Positions 10,597-21,083 of a DNA stretch of 64,000 nucleotides are shown piece after piece. Numbering within the stretch: position 1 is the stretch's first letter; each line of letters opens with the position of its first letter. Origin of the DNA: an uncultured Pelagibacteraceae bacterium (GTDB taxonomy: Bacteria > Pseudomonadota > Alphaproteobacteria > Pelagibacterales > Pelagibacteraceae). A program made the position numbers and the translations under genes. The stretch spans positions 1 through 64,000 of the forward strand of contig CACOVP010000002.1 in NCBI GenBank assembly GCA_902630665.1. The letters are read 5' to 3'. The notes beneath the pieces are model-generated. The model was given only the letters and a program-made list of their open reading frames with translations. It was not told where the DNA came from and ran no database searches.

Positions 10597-11381
10597 TGAG
10601 TTTAATGAAAGGAAAAAAAGGTCTGATAATGGGTGTTGCTAATGAACGCTCTATAGCATGGGGAATATCTCAAAAACTTGCAGAAGCTGGGGCAGAATTA
10701 GCGTTTACTTATTTAGGTGATGCTTTGAAAAAAAGAGTAATACCTCTTGCTGAGAAGCTAAATTCAAATGTCACTTTTAGCTGTGATGTCGAAAAAAAAG
10801 AAGAGGTTATAAAACTTTTTGAAGACGTAAAATCAAAATGGGGAGAGATCGACTTTGTGGTTCATGCCGTAGCATTTTCAGATAAATCTGAATTATCTGG
10901 GGAATATTTAAACACTACTAGAGAAAATTTTCTTAGAAGTATGCTTATCTCATGCTTTTCTTTTACCGAAGTATCTAAAGAAGCTTCTAAAATAATAAAA
11001 GATGGTGGAAGTTTGCTAACACTAACTTACGAGTCTTCTAAAGCTATCCCCAATTACAATGTGATGGGTGTTTGTAAATCTGCCTTGGAGGCAAGTGTAA
11101 AGTATTTAGCCAGAGATTTAGGTAAAAAAAAAATAAGGGTAAATGCAATTAGTGCAGGTCCTATTAAAACCTTAGCAGCTTCCGCAATAGGAGATGCAAA
11201 ATTTTTATACAAATGGAATGAAGATCATTCATTTTTGAAGAGAAACGTTGATATTCACGATGTTGGTAATTCTGCATTATACCTGTTAAGTAATTTAGCG
11301 GCTGGAGTAACTGGTGAAATTCATTATGTAGATGCTGGATATAACAAAGTAGGAATGCCAGATCCTAAAAATATGTCTTAA
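10596..11381 (+). CDS. fabI: Enoyl-ACP reductase (NADH) FabI
   Basis: The 261-residue short-chain dehydrogenase has the FabI-type cofactor opening ([16 protein letters not shown] near 9-24) and the catalytic Tyr-x6-Lys motif in [12 protein letters not shown]. It performs the last reduction of each fatty acid elongation cycle. It completes the fabA-fabB-fabI operon. Its 3' end overlaps the convergent pnp gene by 4 bases, so no separate terminator space exists between them. Confidence 0.96.
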   Translation: MSLMKGKKGLIMGVANERSIAWGISQKLAEAGAELAFTYLGDALKKRVIPLAEKLNSNVTFSCDVEKKEEVIKLFEDVKSKWGEIDFVVHAVAFSDKSELSGEYLNTTRENFLRSMLISCFSFTEVSKEASKIIKDGGSLLTLTYESSKAIPNYNVMGVCKSALEASVKYLARDLGKKKIRVNAISAGPIKTLAASAIGDAKFLYKWNEDHSFLKRNVDIHDVGNSALYLLSNLAAGVTGEIHYVDAGYNKVGMPDPKNMS

Positions 11382-13450
11382 GCAGAAGCTTGTTTCATTG
11401 ATAGTTTTACTTTCCCTCTATCAAAACCTACAACTTTTACAGAAACTTCATCGCCTTCTTTTACAACATCACCAACTTTTGCAACACGCTTTTCTGCTAA
11501 TTCAGAGATATGTACAAGACCGTCCTGCTTTCCTAAAAAGTTAACGAAAGCTCCAAATTCCATAATTTTTACTACTTTCCCTTTGTAAATCTTACCCATC
11601 TCAGGCTTAGCGATCAAATTTTTGATGAAGTCGATAGCTTTATTTCTAGAAGCTTCATCTGGAGCTGCAACAGTTACTTCTCCTGTATCCTTTACGTCAA
11701 CTTTTGCTCCTGAAGTCTCAACAATTTCCCTTATTGTTGCACCACCTTTTCCTATGACCGTTGCAATATCTTTTTTGTCAACTTTTATTGTTTCCATTTT
11801 AGGTGTATGTTTAGAGAATTCTTTTCTTGAAGTTTTAATAGCTTTATTCATTTCTTGTAAAATGTGCTCTCTTCCACCTTTGGCTTGCTCTAAAGCCTTT
11901 TCCATAATCTCAAAAGTTATACCTGTTATTTTAATATCCATCTGGAGTGAAGTAATACCATTTTTTGTACCCGCAACTTTAAAATCCATATCTCCAAGAT
12001 GATCCTCATCTCCTAAAATATCAGATAGCACTGAAAAATCTTCTCCTTCTTTAATTAATCCCATTGCAATTCCAGCAACTGGTTCTTTAATTGGAACGCC
12101 AGCATCCATTAATGATAATGAAGTTCCACAAACTGTTGCCATTGATGAAGATCCGTTAGACTCTGTTACTTCTGAAACTACTCTTAATGTATAAGGAAAA
12201 TTTTCTTTTTTTGGCAAAGAAGAGTTAATTGCTCTCCAAGCAAGTTTTCCATGTCCGATCTCTCTTCTTCCTGTGCCTATCCTCCCACATTCCCCTACTG
12301 AAAACGGAGGAAAATTATAGTGTAACATAAAATTTGATCTTTGCATGCCCTCTAAGCTTTCTAATCTTTGTTCGTCATCTGTCATTCCAAGCGTTGTAAC
12401 TACTATTGCTTGTGTTTCACCTCTTGTAAAAAGAGCAGATCCATGAGTTCTCGGTAATATACCAACTTCGCAATTAATCTGTCTCACGTCAGCTAAACCC
12501 CTACCATCGATTCTTTTCTTTTCTTTGAGTATTGCAGTTCTTACAATATCTTTTTCTAAAGATTTAAGCTGACTCATAACTTGGTTTTCAGTTATGTTCT
12601 CGTCTTCAGCAAAAATTTCTTTACATTGACTTTCTATTTCAGAAATAGCTGTGGATCTTTTTTTTTTATCTATTTCTTTAAATGCACTTCTTAATCCATT
12701 TTCAAATTTATCAGCAATCTTTTTTTTAATTTCAGAATGATCTACCTCTTCGACTTCCCATTTAGGTTTACCTGCCTTTTTTACTAATTTTTCAATAGCT
12801 TCAATAATTGGTACAAATTTTTCATGCCCAAACTTTACTGCATCTAACATTATTTTTTCAGATAACCCTGATGTTTCAGACTCAACCATTAGAACTGCAT
12901 CTTTGGTACCAGCAACAACCAGGTCTAGCTCTGATGATTTTAATTCTTCTATTGAAGGATTTAATAAATATTTTCCATCTTTGTACCCGACTCTGCTGGC
13001 GGCTATTGGCCCCATAAATGGCAAACCCGATATTGCTAAAGCTGCTGAGGAAGCTATTATTGATAAAATATCTGGTTGATTTTCACTATCATAAGATAAA
13101 ACAGTTGGAAGTAATTGCACCTCATTCATAAAACTAGATGGAAATAAAGGTCTTATAGGTCTATCGATTAGTCTGGAAATTAAAGTCTCTGCTTCAGTAG
13201 GTCTTGCTTCTCTTTTAAAGTAACCACCTGGTATCTTGCCTGCTGCATAATATTTTTCTTGATAGTTTACTGATAATGGAAAATAGTCTTGACCTTCTGC
13301 TACTTTCTTAGCTCCAACTGCGGTTGCAATTACAACAGTTTCACCTAAAGAAGCAATAATAGCGCCATCCGCTTGACGAGCTACTTTACCTGTCTCCAAA
13401 GTCAACTTTTTACCATTAACTTCTATTTCCTCTTTAAAAATTTTAAACAT
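11378..13450 (-). CDS. pnp: Polyribonucleotide nucleotidyltransferase (PNPase)
   Basis: This 690-residue protein has two RNase PH-like domains (about 1-225 and 310-540), a linking helical region, a KH domain with [12 protein letters not shown] near 565-577, and a C-terminal S1 domain ([18 protein letters not shown] onward). PNPase degrades RNA 3'-5' with phosphate and is a degradosome enzyme. It is the last gene of the nusA series, starting 1 base into the end of rpsO as in many bacteria. Confidence 0.97.
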   Translation of the reverse strand: MFKIFKEEIEVNGKKLTLETGKVARQADGAIIASLGETVVIATAVGAKKVAEGQDYFPLSVNYQEKYYAAGKIPGGYFKREARPTEAETLISRLIDRPIRPLFPSSFMNEVQLLPTVLSYDSENQPDILSIIASSAALAISGLPFMGPIAASRVGYKDGKYLLNPSIEELKSSELDLVVAGTKDAVLMVESETSGLSEKIMLDAVKFGHEKFVPIIEAIEKLVKKAGKPKWEVEEVDHSEIKKKIADKFENGLRSAFKEIDKKKRSTAISEIESQCKEIFAEDENITENQVMSQLKSLEKDIVRTAILKEKKRIDGRGLADVRQINCEVGILPRTHGSALFTRGETQAIVVTTLGMTDDEQRLESLEGMQRSNFMLHYNFPPFSVGECGRIGTGRREIGHGKLAWRAINSSLPKKENFPYTLRVVSEVTESNGSSSMATVCGTSLSLMDAGVPIKEPVAGIAMGLIKEGEDFSVLSDILGDEDHLGDMDFKVAGTKNGITSLQMDIKITGITFEIMEKALEQAKGGREHILQEMNKAIKTSRKEFSKHTPKMETIKVDKKDIATVIGKGGATIREIVETSGAKVDVKDTGEVTVAAPDEASRNKAIDFIKNLIAKPEMGKIYKGKVVKIMEFGAFVNFLGKQDGLVHISELAEKRVAKVGDVVKEGDEVSVKVVGFDRGKVKLSMKQASA

Positions 13451-13710
13451 TATTTCCTTAAATTTAGTTGTTTGATTACTTTCTGGTACGACTCTGAATT
13501 ACTTTTTTTCAGATAAGCTAGAAGTTTTTTTCTTTTATTTACTGATTTTGTCAAACCTAAAGTAGAGTGTTTGTCTTTTTTAAATTTCTTAAAATGTTCT
13601 GACAGTTTAGTTATTTTATCAGTTAAAAGTCCAATTTGAATTTCTGTAGATCCAACGTCTTTTTGATGTGTGGCCAAGGATTTAATTATATCTTTTTTTT
13701 TCTTTATCAT
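13450..13710 (-). CDS. rpsO: Small subunit ribosomal protein S15
   Basis: The 86-residue protein contains the S15 core: [20 protein letters not shown], the [28 protein letters not shown]-binding segment and [12 protein letters not shown] at the C-terminus. S15 binds 16S rRNA early in 30S assembly. It lies between rbfA and pnp with a 29-base overlap with the rbfA 3' end, leaving no room for truB, which usually separates rbfA and rpsO in relatives. Confidence 0.97.
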   Translation of the reverse strand: MIKKKKDIIKSLATHQKDVGSTEIQIGLLTDKITKLSEHFKKFKKDKHSTLGLTKSVNKRKKLLAYLKKSNSESYQKVIKQLNLRK

Positions 13711-14080
13711 AATCTTTATTTTTTTTTATAATTTTTTCAATCTTTTCAGCATATTCAAAAGAGTTATCTTCAACAAATGTGAGTTTAGGAAGAAACTTAA
13801 TATCTAGCCTTTTAGACAAAGCTTTTCTAACAAGATGATTGTATTCCGTCAAGATTTTTACTGTTTGCTCTGTATCATTACCTCCTAACGGAATTACGTA
13901 AACTCGTGCTGTTTTGAGGTCTGGAGTCATTCTTACTTCAGTTACTGTAATTAATTTAGAGTTAACCGAGGGAATTTTTGCCTCATTTCTTATGAAAAGC
14001 TCGCCTAAATTTTGTTTTACAAGTTCTCCAACTCTCAACTGCCTCTGGCTGAAGCTTTTATTAGATATATTGTGACCCAT
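13682..14080 (-). CDS. rbfA: 30S ribosome-binding factor RbfA
   Basis: The 132-residue protein has the RbfA KH-like pattern: SQRQLRVGELVKQNLGELF, then VTEVRMTPDLKTARVYVIPLG, then LPKLTFVEDNSFEYAEKIEKII. RbfA helps mature the 5' end of 16S rRNA and is a cold-shock ribosome factor. Its start overlaps the infB stop by 1 base. The lysine-rich C-terminal tail runs 29 bases into rpsO, an unusually long overlap for this operon. Confidence 0.95.
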   Translation of the reverse strand: MGHNISNKSFSQRQLRVGELVKQNLGELFIRNEAKIPSVNSKLITVTEVRMTPDLKTARVYVIPLGGNDTEQTVKILTEYNHLVRKALSKRLDIKFLPKLTFVEDNSFEYAEKIEKIIKKNKDYDKEKKRYN

Positions 14081-16263
14081 TATATTGACCTTTTTATTTC
14101 CTCTGACAAGAATGACTCTATTACATCTTTTTCTTTAAAATCTACAAAATCTTTCAAACTTATTCCGCACTCTAATCCAGTATTAACCTCTTTTACTTGA
14201 TTTTTTTCTCGAAATAATGAGGATATTTCTCCAGTATAAATTACAGACCCATCTCTAATTATTCTTGCTTTTGATTTACTTTTTATTTCACCATTAATAA
14301 CTTTTGAGCCAGCAATTTTTCCAGCCCCTGAAACTTTAAATATTTTTTGAATTTCTGCACTACCTAAAATAGTTTCTTTGATGTCTGGTTCAAGAAGACC
14401 AGACAGAGATTTTTGTACATAATCAATAGCCTCATAAATAATATTAAAAAACTTAATATCTATTTTTTGTTCTTCAGCTAATTTTTTTGCTTCTCTGTTT
14501 GGTTTCACATTAAATCCAATCAAAATAGCATTGGATGCTTTAGCTAAAGATACATCGGTCTCATTTATCATACCAATATCAGATAAAAGTATATTAGCTT
14601 GTACCTCATTGTGATTGATTTTATCTATTGCCATTTTTAATGCCTCGCTAGAACCTTGAACATCTGACTTGATTATTATATTTAATTCATCTTTACCGCT
14701 TGAATTTTCAAATAAAGCAGTTTTGTCTTTCACAAAAATATTATTTTTTACGCTTACATTTTTTTTAAATTCAAACATTTTTTTTGCTTCATCTTCACTA
14801 TTAGTGACCGAAAATACCGCTCCAGCGTGAACAGAAGCGTTCATTCCTAGGATTTCAACAGGCATTGAGGGAAGAGCCTCACTTATTATTTTACCATCAT
14901 GATTTATCATCGCTCTAACCTTTCCCCAGGTATTGCCACAATTAAAGTAATCGCCTTTGCTGAGTTTTCCATTACTAATTAAAATAGTAGAAACAGGTCC
15001 TTTACCTTTATCTATTTTTGACTCTATTACAACACCTCTCGCCTGATCACTGTAAGAAGCTTTTAAATCTAAAATTTCAGATTGAAGTAAAATTGCCTCT
15101 TTGAGTTTTTCAAGATTAATTTTTTTAAGAGCTGAAACTTCTACAAATAGTGTATCTCCACTTAAGTCTTCAGCAATCAATTCGTATTGCATCATTTCAT
15201 TTTTAATTTTGCTGATATTTTTTTCAGGTAAATCACATTTATTAATGGCTACAATTATAGGAACTTTGGCAGCTTTAGCATGCTTAATTGCTTCAATAGT
15301 TTGAGGTTTTATTCCATCATCTGAGGCCACCACTAAAACAACTATATCAGTTATTTTAGAGCCTCTTGCTCGCATTTCAGTAAACGCTGCGTGACCTGGT
15401 GTGTCTATAAATGTTATTAAATTGTTATTTTCATCTTTAACCTGATATGCTCCGATATGTTGGGTTATCCCTCCATGTTCTCCAGAAACAATATTAGAGT
15501 TTCTTAAAGCATCAAGTAAAGATGTTTTACCGTGGTCGACGTGGCCCATAATAGTTACTACCGGGGGTCTACTTCTTACATCTCCCCCGAAACTTTCCTT
15601 AATTTTTTCTGTTTCGATAGATATTTTTTCCTCTAAAATTGGTTTATGACCAAATTCTTTTACAATGTATTCAGCGGTATCTTTATCTATATTATGATTA
15701 ATAGTAGCTACTACTTTCATATTGAATAAAAACTTTATTATTTCACTAGATTTCTCAGCCATTCGATTTGAGAGTTCTTGGATTGTAATTTGCTCTGGGA
15801 TTTTTACCTCTCTTATAACTTTTTTAAATTCTTTTTTTTCCTCATTTTCAGGTTTACTTTTCTTTTCTTTAAGTCTTGCCCTTTTCACTGAGGCTAGACT
15901 TCTTTGTTTGATCTCAATTTCTTCAACATTTAAGGCTCTTGATACAGTCAGCTTAAAGTCTCGTTTATCAACTGGACCTTTTAGCTTAAGTTTGCTCTTA
16001 GCTGCTATTTTGTTATCCTTATCTTTTTTGATAAATTCTTTTGTAGCTTGTTGCTCAACAAACTTTCGAGCAAAGTTTTTTTTCCTAATATCTTGACCCA
16101 AACTTGGATTTCCTGGATTTGATCTATTAAACGGCTTTGATCTGAAAGGTTTCTTTTTCTCTATAGAATATGATTTTTTTCCTGCAGAAGTTAATGTCTC
16201 TTTATCGATTTTTTTTGTGAGGTTCGTAGAAATAGTAAGTGTTTTTTTTTTGTCTTTTTCCAT
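14080..16263 (-). CDS. infB: Translation initiation factor IF-2
   Basis: The chosen ATG at 16263 gives 727 residues and falls 4 bases after the nusA stop. An upstream in-frame extension would run into nusA and is unlikely. The N-terminus is lysine-rich (about 1-150), the GTPase domain carries GHVDHGKT at 240-247, DTPGHAAF and NKCD, and the C-terminal half has the domains that bind fMet-tRNA. The N-terminal region is short compared with many alphaproteobacterial IF-2 proteins, in line with genome streamlining. Confidence 0.96.
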   Translation of the reverse strand: MEKDKKKTLTISTNLTKKIDKETLTSAGKKSYSIEKKKPFRSKPFNRSNPGNPSLGQDIRKKNFARKFVEQQATKEFIKKDKDNKIAAKSKLKLKGPVDKRDFKLTVSRALNVEEIEIKQRSLASVKRARLKEKKSKPENEEKKEFKKVIREVKIPEQITIQELSNRMAEKSSEIIKFLFNMKVVATINHNIDKDTAEYIVKEFGHKPILEEKISIETEKIKESFGGDVRSRPPVVTIMGHVDHGKTSLLDALRNSNIVSGEHGGITQHIGAYQVKDENNNLITFIDTPGHAAFTEMRARGSKITDIVVLVVASDDGIKPQTIEAIKHAKAAKVPIIVAINKCDLPEKNISKIKNEMMQYELIAEDLSGDTLFVEVSALKKINLEKLKEAILLQSEILDLKASYSDQARGVVIESKIDKGKGPVSTILISNGKLSKGDYFNCGNTWGKVRAMINHDGKIISEALPSMPVEILGMNASVHAGAVFSVTNSEDEAKKMFEFKKNVSVKNNIFVKDKTALFENSSGKDELNIIIKSDVQGSSEALKMAIDKINHNEVQANILLSDIGMINETDVSLAKASNAILIGFNVKPNREAKKLAEEQKIDIKFFNIIYEAIDYVQKSLSGLLEPDIKETILGSAEIQKIFKVSGAGKIAGSKVINGEIKSKSKARIIRDGSVIYTGEISSLFREKNQVKEVNTGLECGISLKDFVDFKEKDVIESFLSEEIKRSI

Positions 16264-16267
16264 AACA

Positions 16268-17818
16268 TTATTTGTAAACAATTTCTCTTGCTGACATAAT
16301 AAGATCGTCAGCTTCCTTTCTAGATAAAGAAAACTCCTCAAGATAACCTTCAATTCTTATTTTTCTTCCTTTTACTTCGTCAAAACCACCGATTAACTCA
16401 TCTGATGATAGATCAGCAAAATCAGTCAGTTTTTTAATATTCTTTTGTCCTAATATAACAAGCATACCTTGGGTCATCCCCTTTAGATTAATTAATTTAT
16501 CCTCAACACCTAATTCTTTGAGTTTTAATGCTACTGCTTCTCTTTCTTTTACTAGAGTTTCTTTTGATCTTTTAATAAGTTCTTTTGCAGTTTCATTATC
16601 TATAGCGTCAATCTTAGATATGTTTTCAGAATCTGATTGTGCTATTTCCTCGATAGAGTTAAAACCCTCTGAAACTAAAAGTTGGCCTAGCGTTTCATCT
16701 ACTTCTAAATTTTTTATTAAACTTTCTGTTCTTTCTTTAAATTCTGCTTGCCTTCGTTCTGAGTCCTCTTTGTCAGTTAAAATATCTATTTCGTAATTAG
16801 TAAGTTTAGAAGCTAACCTTACATTTTGACCTCTTCTGCCAATCGCTTTACTTAAATTTTCTTCAGTTAAAATTATATCTATTCTTTTATTTTCTTGGTC
16901 AATCAACACTCTTTGTATTTCAGCTGGAGAGAGTGACTCAGAAATTAAAGTAGGAAGATCCTCTGTCCATTTGATTATATCTATTTTTTCACCATGTAAT
17001 TCATTCACAATAGTTTGAACTCTACTTCCTCGCATTCCAACACAAGCACCAACTGGATCGATGGATGAGTCTTGAGAGTGTACACATATTTTAGCTCTAC
17101 TTCCTGGGTCCCTTGCTACAGATTTAATTTCTATTGTTCCTTCATATATTTCGGGAACCTCTTGAAAAAAAAGTCTTGCTAAAAACTGTGGGTGAGCTCT
17201 TGATAAAAATATTTGGTGACCTTTTATTTCTTTTTTTACCTCATAACAATATGCTTTAACTCTATCACCTGTTTTTAAAATTTCTCTAGGTATAAGCTCA
17301 TCCTTTTTAATCACACCTTCTGCTTTTCCTAGATCGACTATTACATTTCCGTACTCAAGTCTTTTAATAATACCACTTAATATTTGTCCTTGTTTATCTA
17401 TAAAATCTTGATATTGCCTATTTTTCTCTGCTTCTTTTACTCTGCTACTTATAACTTGTTTAGCGCTTTGCGCAGCTATACGACCAAAATCAATTTGTGG
17501 CAATTCTTCATAAATTTTTTCTCCAATTTTCAAGTTGCCAGTATTTTGATTAATTTTTTTAGCTTGAGTTAATGTAATCTCTCTAGATGAATCTTCAACT
17601 TTATCTACTATCTCGAGTACTTTTTGGATTTTAATATCACCTGTTTCTCTATCAATAGAAACCTCTATATTGTTTTCGTTTCCAAATTTGGTTAAGGCTG
17701 CTTTTTGAATAGCACTTTCCATTGAACCTATTACGAGTTCTTTATCTATTGATTTTTCGTTTGCAACTGCCTCGACTATTCTTAATAATTCTAGTTTATC
17801 CAGTCCTCTATTTAACAT
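16268..17818 (-). CDS. nusA: Transcription termination/antitermination factor NusA
   Basis: The 516-residue protein has the NusA N-terminal RNAP-binding domain, an S1 domain (about 135-200), two KH domains (including GACVGMRGSRVQTIVNEL and KAIGRRGQNVRLASKL) and C-terminal acidic helical repeats. It promotes pausing and intrinsic termination. An AGGAGC ribosome site precedes the ATG. A terminator-like hairpin with a U-tract ends about 13 bases before the start, suggesting attenuation of its own operon. rimP, which normally precedes nusA, and ylxR, which often follows, are absent here. Confidence 0.96.
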   Translation of the reverse strand: MLNRGLDKLELLRIVEAVANEKSIDKELVIGSMESAIQKAALTKFGNENNIEVSIDRETGDIKIQKVLEIVDKVEDSSREITLTQAKKINQNTGNLKIGEKIYEELPQIDFGRIAAQSAKQVISSRVKEAEKNRQYQDFIDKQGQILSGIIKRLEYGNVIVDLGKAEGVIKKDELIPREILKTGDRVKAYCYEVKKEIKGHQIFLSRAHPQFLARLFFQEVPEIYEGTIEIKSVARDPGSRAKICVHSQDSSIDPVGACVGMRGSRVQTIVNELHGEKIDIIKWTEDLPTLISESLSPAEIQRVLIDQENKRIDIILTEENLSKAIGRRGQNVRLASKLTNYEIDILTDKEDSERRQAEFKERTESLIKNLEVDETLGQLLVSEGFNSIEEIAQSDSENISKIDAIDNETAKELIKRSKETLVKEREAVALKLKELGVEDKLINLKGMTQGMLVILGQKNIKKLTDFADLSSDELIGGFDEVKGRKIRIEGYLEEFSLSRKEADDLIMSAREIVYK

Positions 17819-17831
17819 TTTTATAGCTCCT

Positions 17832-17858
17832 AAAAAAAAATGGGCTAGTGCCCATTTT
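17832..17858 (-). terminator. Intrinsic terminator or nusA-operon attenuator between metK and nusA
   Basis: On the minus strand AAAATGGGC (from 17858) pairs perfectly with GCCCATTTT around a 4-base loop, and a run of nine T residues follows. This is a textbook Rho-independent terminator for metK. It ends about 13 bases before the nusA ATG, with the nusA ribosome site immediately after the U-tract, so any nusA promoter must lie upstream of it. A candidate promoter (TTGAAA, 17 bases, TAAAAA) lies between the metK stop and the hairpin. The hairpin may therefore be part of the nusA leader. Confidence 0.8.
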
Positions 17859-17911
17859 GAAATTATTCAAACTTTGTAATTTTTTAAAAGAAAATTAAGG
17901 TTTTTTCAAGA

Positions 17912-19075
17912 TCACAATTTAAATAAATCAATTTTATCGATTTTTTCCCAACTAAATTCACCTTTATTTGTTGGTTTTCTGCCGAAATGTCCATAAGCTG
18001 AGGTCTTTTCATAAATTGGATTATTTAATTTTAACATTTCCCTAATTCCTCTTGGAGAAAGATCAAAATTTTCTTTTATAATTTTCTTTATTATTTCTTG
18101 TTTTTCGGTATCACCGTCATCTAATTTCAGGTAAATGGAAAGTGGTTTTGATACTCCTATAGCATAGGCAAGTTGGATTAAACATTTTTCTGAAGCGCCA
18201 GATGCAACAATATTTTTAGCTAAATACCTGGCTGCATAAGCAGCTGACCTGTCCACTTTTGTTGGATCTTTGCCTGAAAAAGCGCCACCACCATGAGGAG
18301 CTGCTCCTCCATAAGTATCTACAATAATCTTTCTTCCTGTTAGTCCAGTGTCGCCATCGGGACCTCCGATAATAAATTGTCCTGTTGGATTAATATATAT
18401 TTCTTCAGACTTAAGATCTTTTAGATAATTTTCAGGAATAGATTTTTTTATATAAGGTATAATGAGATCTCTTACTTTTTCTTGATTGATATCTTTAGAA
18501 TGTTGGGTTGAAATTACCACTGATGTTACTTTTGTTGGTTTTCCATTTTCATAAAACATAGTAACTTGACTTTTTGAGTCAGGTTCTATCCCTTTTAAAA
18601 TTCCACTTTTTCTGTCTTTTGCCATTAACATTAAAATTTTATGTGAAAAATGAATTGGTGCTGGCATTAAATCTTCTGTTTCTTTACATGCGTATCCAAA
18701 CATAATACCTTGATCACCAGCTCCTTCGTCTTTGTTATCCTTGGAGTCCACCCCCATAGCAATATCGCTAGATTGCTCATGTAAGAAAGTTTCTATATCA
18801 GCAGTTTTCCAGCTGAACCCTTTTTGGTCATAACCGATATCTTTTATACAGTCTCTTACTTTGCTAATTAATTCCTCTTTTTCAATCTTAGGACCTCTGA
18901 TTTCCCCTGCGAGAACAACCTTGTTCGTAGTGGTAAGAGTTTCACATGCCACCCTAGAAACAGGATCTTTAGATAAGTAACTATCAACGACCATATCAGA
19001 AATTCTGTCACAAACTTTATCTGGATGTCCTTCGGAAACTGACTCGCTTGTAAATAGATATTTATCTTTTGACAT
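17912..19075 (-). CDS. metK: S-adenosylmethionine synthetase
   Basis: The 387-residue protein shows MetK signatures: [16 protein letters not shown] at 8-23, [12 protein letters not shown] near 118-129, and the [16 protein letters not shown] loop. It makes SAM from methionine and ATP, supplying UbiE, RsmG, RsmI and MiaB encoded nearby. It overlaps lnt by 14 bases. There is no room for a SAM riboswitch because the upstream sequence is lnt coding sequence. A terminator hairpin follows. Confidence 0.97.
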   Translation of the reverse strand: MSKDKYLFTSESVSEGHPDKVCDRISDMVVDSYLSKDPVSRVACETLTTTNKVVLAGEIRGPKIEKEELISKVRDCIKDIGYDQKGFSWKTADIETFLHEQSSDIAMGVDSKDNKDEGAGDQGIMFGYACKETEDLMPAPIHFSHKILMLMAKDRKSGILKGIEPDSKSQVTMFYENGKPTKVTSVVISTQHSKDINQEKVRDLIIPYIKKSIPENYLKDLKSEEIYINPTGQFIIGGPDGDTGLTGRKIIVDTYGGAAPHGGGAFSGKDPTKVDRSAAYAARYLAKNIVASGASEKCLIQLAYAIGVSKPLSIYLKLDDGDTEKQEIIKKIIKENFDLSPRGIREMLKLNNPIYEKTSAYGHFGRKPTNKGEFSWEKIDKIDLFKL

Positions 19076-20618
19076 TTTTTTTGTAAATTACTACGAATAA
19101 CCAATATGTAAATAAAAGTATAAAAAAGATCAAATCATTTTTATTTTTTTTATCTGATTTAATTAAAGGTACTTCTAGCTCTATATTTCCAGTTTCATTG
19201 ATATTTAATTTTTTTATAACTTCACCTTTATTATTAATAATCGCACTTACTCCTTTGTTCGCAGATCTTATAAGATAGGAATTTTGCTCTATTGCTCTAA
19301 AAATAGCTTTGGAAAAATGTTGATAGGGACCAATAGTTTTTCCAAACCATCCATCTTCTGACACATTTATAATCAAATTCGTATCTACATTGGATTTTTG
19401 TGTTAAACTTGGAAAAATAATTTCATAGCATATTAATGGCAAAATATTCATAGGTTTTATTTTTAGATTATCTTGAATACCGCCTTCAAGAAATGAACCT
19501 TGCCCTTCAGTAATTTTCTTAAAGCCTAATTTATTAAAAAAATTTTCAAATGGAAGAAATTCCCCAAAAGGAACAAGCTTTATTTTCTTGTATTCTTTTT
19601 GGATTTCAAAATTATTATCAACTATTACTAAACTATTAAAGGTCCCAGTTTTATCTTGGCTTAATCTATTTATTCCAAATACAATTAAATGATTTTTTTT
19701 GAAATTACTGAAAAGACCTTTAAATTTTTCAACTTGAGAATAATTATATCCGCTAAAAACACCCTCCGGCCAAACAAAAAGTGTTTTCAAATTATCGCCT
19801 GGATCGCTGTATCGAATAAGTTTTTCTAATCTTTCTTTTATCTCAATTTCTGAAATACCATAATCGATTTTAAAATTTGGAGAAATTACTTTGATATTTA
19901 CTTTATTTTCAACGCTATTAACTAGTTTTTTATTTTGGTTAATATTATGGTTACCGTAAATATACAAAGTTATAAAAGTTAAGGGGATAAATAGAAGAAA
20001 TAAAATTTTTTTGCTTAAGTTTATTTTAAAAAAAAAAACCGAAGGAATTAAAAACAAAGTAATACAAAGTAAATTAAAAGCAAAAAGACCAATATAGTTT
20101 AGTAGTTGTAATATTTCAGAGTTCCAGGAGAAACTGTAAGCCCAAAGGTTCCATGGAAAACCACTTAAGATTTTTGCTCTCATGAAATCAGAAAAAGCAA
20201 GGCCAATTGATAGTAAAAAAATTGAAGAAAAGTTAGAATTTACAAACGGTCCTAATGTTAATGTAATAATTGAGAAAAATAAACTTAAAAAAAGAGGAAT
20301 CAATATCAAAGCAAACGGAATTAAAATTTTGAAGTTTTCGTCAAAAGTAAGTGAGAACGTTATCCAGTGTATGCCACTTAAGTAAAATCCAAATCCAAAA
20401 GTTGTACCAAATATAAATAAATTTTTTTTATAGGGTTTTTTTCTATATTTGCTTTTTGATTTCTTTTTTATAAACAAAATTAAATAAAAGAATATTGGAA
20501 GAATTATAAAATTGATAATTGTTAAATTAAAGGGTTGAAAAGAAAAAACTGTCAACGAACCACTAAGAAAAGGAATTAAATATAAAATTAAGAAACGATT
20601 GTTTAAGTATTTTTCCAT
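19062..20618 (-). CDS. lnt: Apolipoprotein N-acyltransferase
   Basis: The 518-residue protein has several N-terminal membrane helices (through about residue 220), then a nitrilase-type domain. The catalytic Glu-Lys-Cys triad is visible in [23 protein letters not shown] and [11 protein letters not shown], and a final membrane segment is near the C-terminus. It adds the third acyl chain to lipoproteins in the inner membrane, relevant to the lipoproteins encoded in this window. It abuts ybeY and overlaps metK. Confidence 0.95.
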   Translation of the reverse strand: MEKYLNNRFLILYLIPFLSGSLTVFSFQPFNLTIINFIILPIFFYLILFIKKKSKSKYRKKPYKKNLFIFGTTFGFGFYLSGIHWITFSLTFDENFKILIPFALILIPLFLSLFFSIITLTLGPFVNSNFSSIFLLSIGLAFSDFMRAKILSGFPWNLWAYSFSWNSEILQLLNYIGLFAFNLLCITLFLIPSVFFFKINLSKKILFLLFIPLTFITLYIYGNHNINQNKKLVNSVENKVNIKVISPNFKIDYGISEIEIKERLEKLIRYSDPGDNLKTLFVWPEGVFSGYNYSQVEKFKGLFSNFKKNHLIVFGINRLSQDKTGTFNSLVIVDNNFEIQKEYKKIKLVPFGEFLPFENFFNKLGFKKITEGQGSFLEGGIQDNLKIKPMNILPLICYEIIFPSLTQKSNVDTNLIINVSEDGWFGKTIGPYQHFSKAIFRAIEQNSYLIRSANKGVSAIINNKGEVIKKLNINETGNIELEVPLIKSDKKNKNDLIFFILLFTYWLFVVIYKKNVKR

Positions 20619-21083
20619 TTAGAGAAGATATGACAAAAGTTTTTTTTCAATTTTTTGCATTTTAAAAAAATCTCTGTCTCTTTTATGATCATGACCAAAT
20701 AAGTGAACTAATCCGTGTATCCAAAGCTTATCAAATTCAAATTTAAATTTTTCTATATTTGAACCATAATTAATTTTATTAAAATTGATTATTATATCTC
20801 CTAAATAAATTTCTTTTTCTCTATTAAGTTTATTCATTAATATTTTTTTAGAGTAAAATGGAAAAGACAATACATCCGTTGATGTATTTTTATTTCTAAA
20901 TTTTTTGTTTAACTTTTTTATTTGATTATTTCCAGATAACAAAAGAGTGCAAAAAATCTTTTTATTCTTAAAAGTTTTATTTTTTTTATTTAATTCTTTA
21001 ATTTTTTTCTCAATGTAGATATTTGGATTTTTAAGAAAGTTTTTCCATTTAATATTATTTGTAATTACATTAATTATTATCAT
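20619..21083 (-). CDS. ybeY: Endoribonuclease / rRNA maturation factor YbeY
   Basis: The 154-residue metalloprotein carries the zinc motif His-x3-His-x5-His in HGLVHLFGHDH near the C-terminus, and the STDVLSFPF block typical of YbeY. It acts in 16S rRNA 3'-end maturation and ribosome quality control. Gene order phoH-ybeY-lnt is conserved in proteobacteria. It overlaps phoH by 14 bases. Confidence 0.94.
   Translation of the reverse strand: MIIINVITNNIKWKNFLKNPNIYIEKKIKELNKKNKTFKNKKIFCTLLLSGNNQIKKLNKKFRNKNTSTDVLSFPFYSKKILMNKLNREKEIYLGDIIINFNKINYGSNIEKFKFEFDKLWIHGLVHLFGHDHKRDRDFFKMQKIEKKLLSYLL

Noticed and set aside
16264..16353. Longer infB reading frame starting at 16353
   Set aside because: The 30 extra residues would overlap nusA by about 86 bases and have no IF-2 similarity. 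The ATG at 16263, 4 bases after the nusA stop, is preferred.
19062..19104. SAM riboswitch upstream of metK
   Set aside because: The sequence before metK is lnt coding sequence overlapping the metK start by 14 bases, so no leader aptamer is present.
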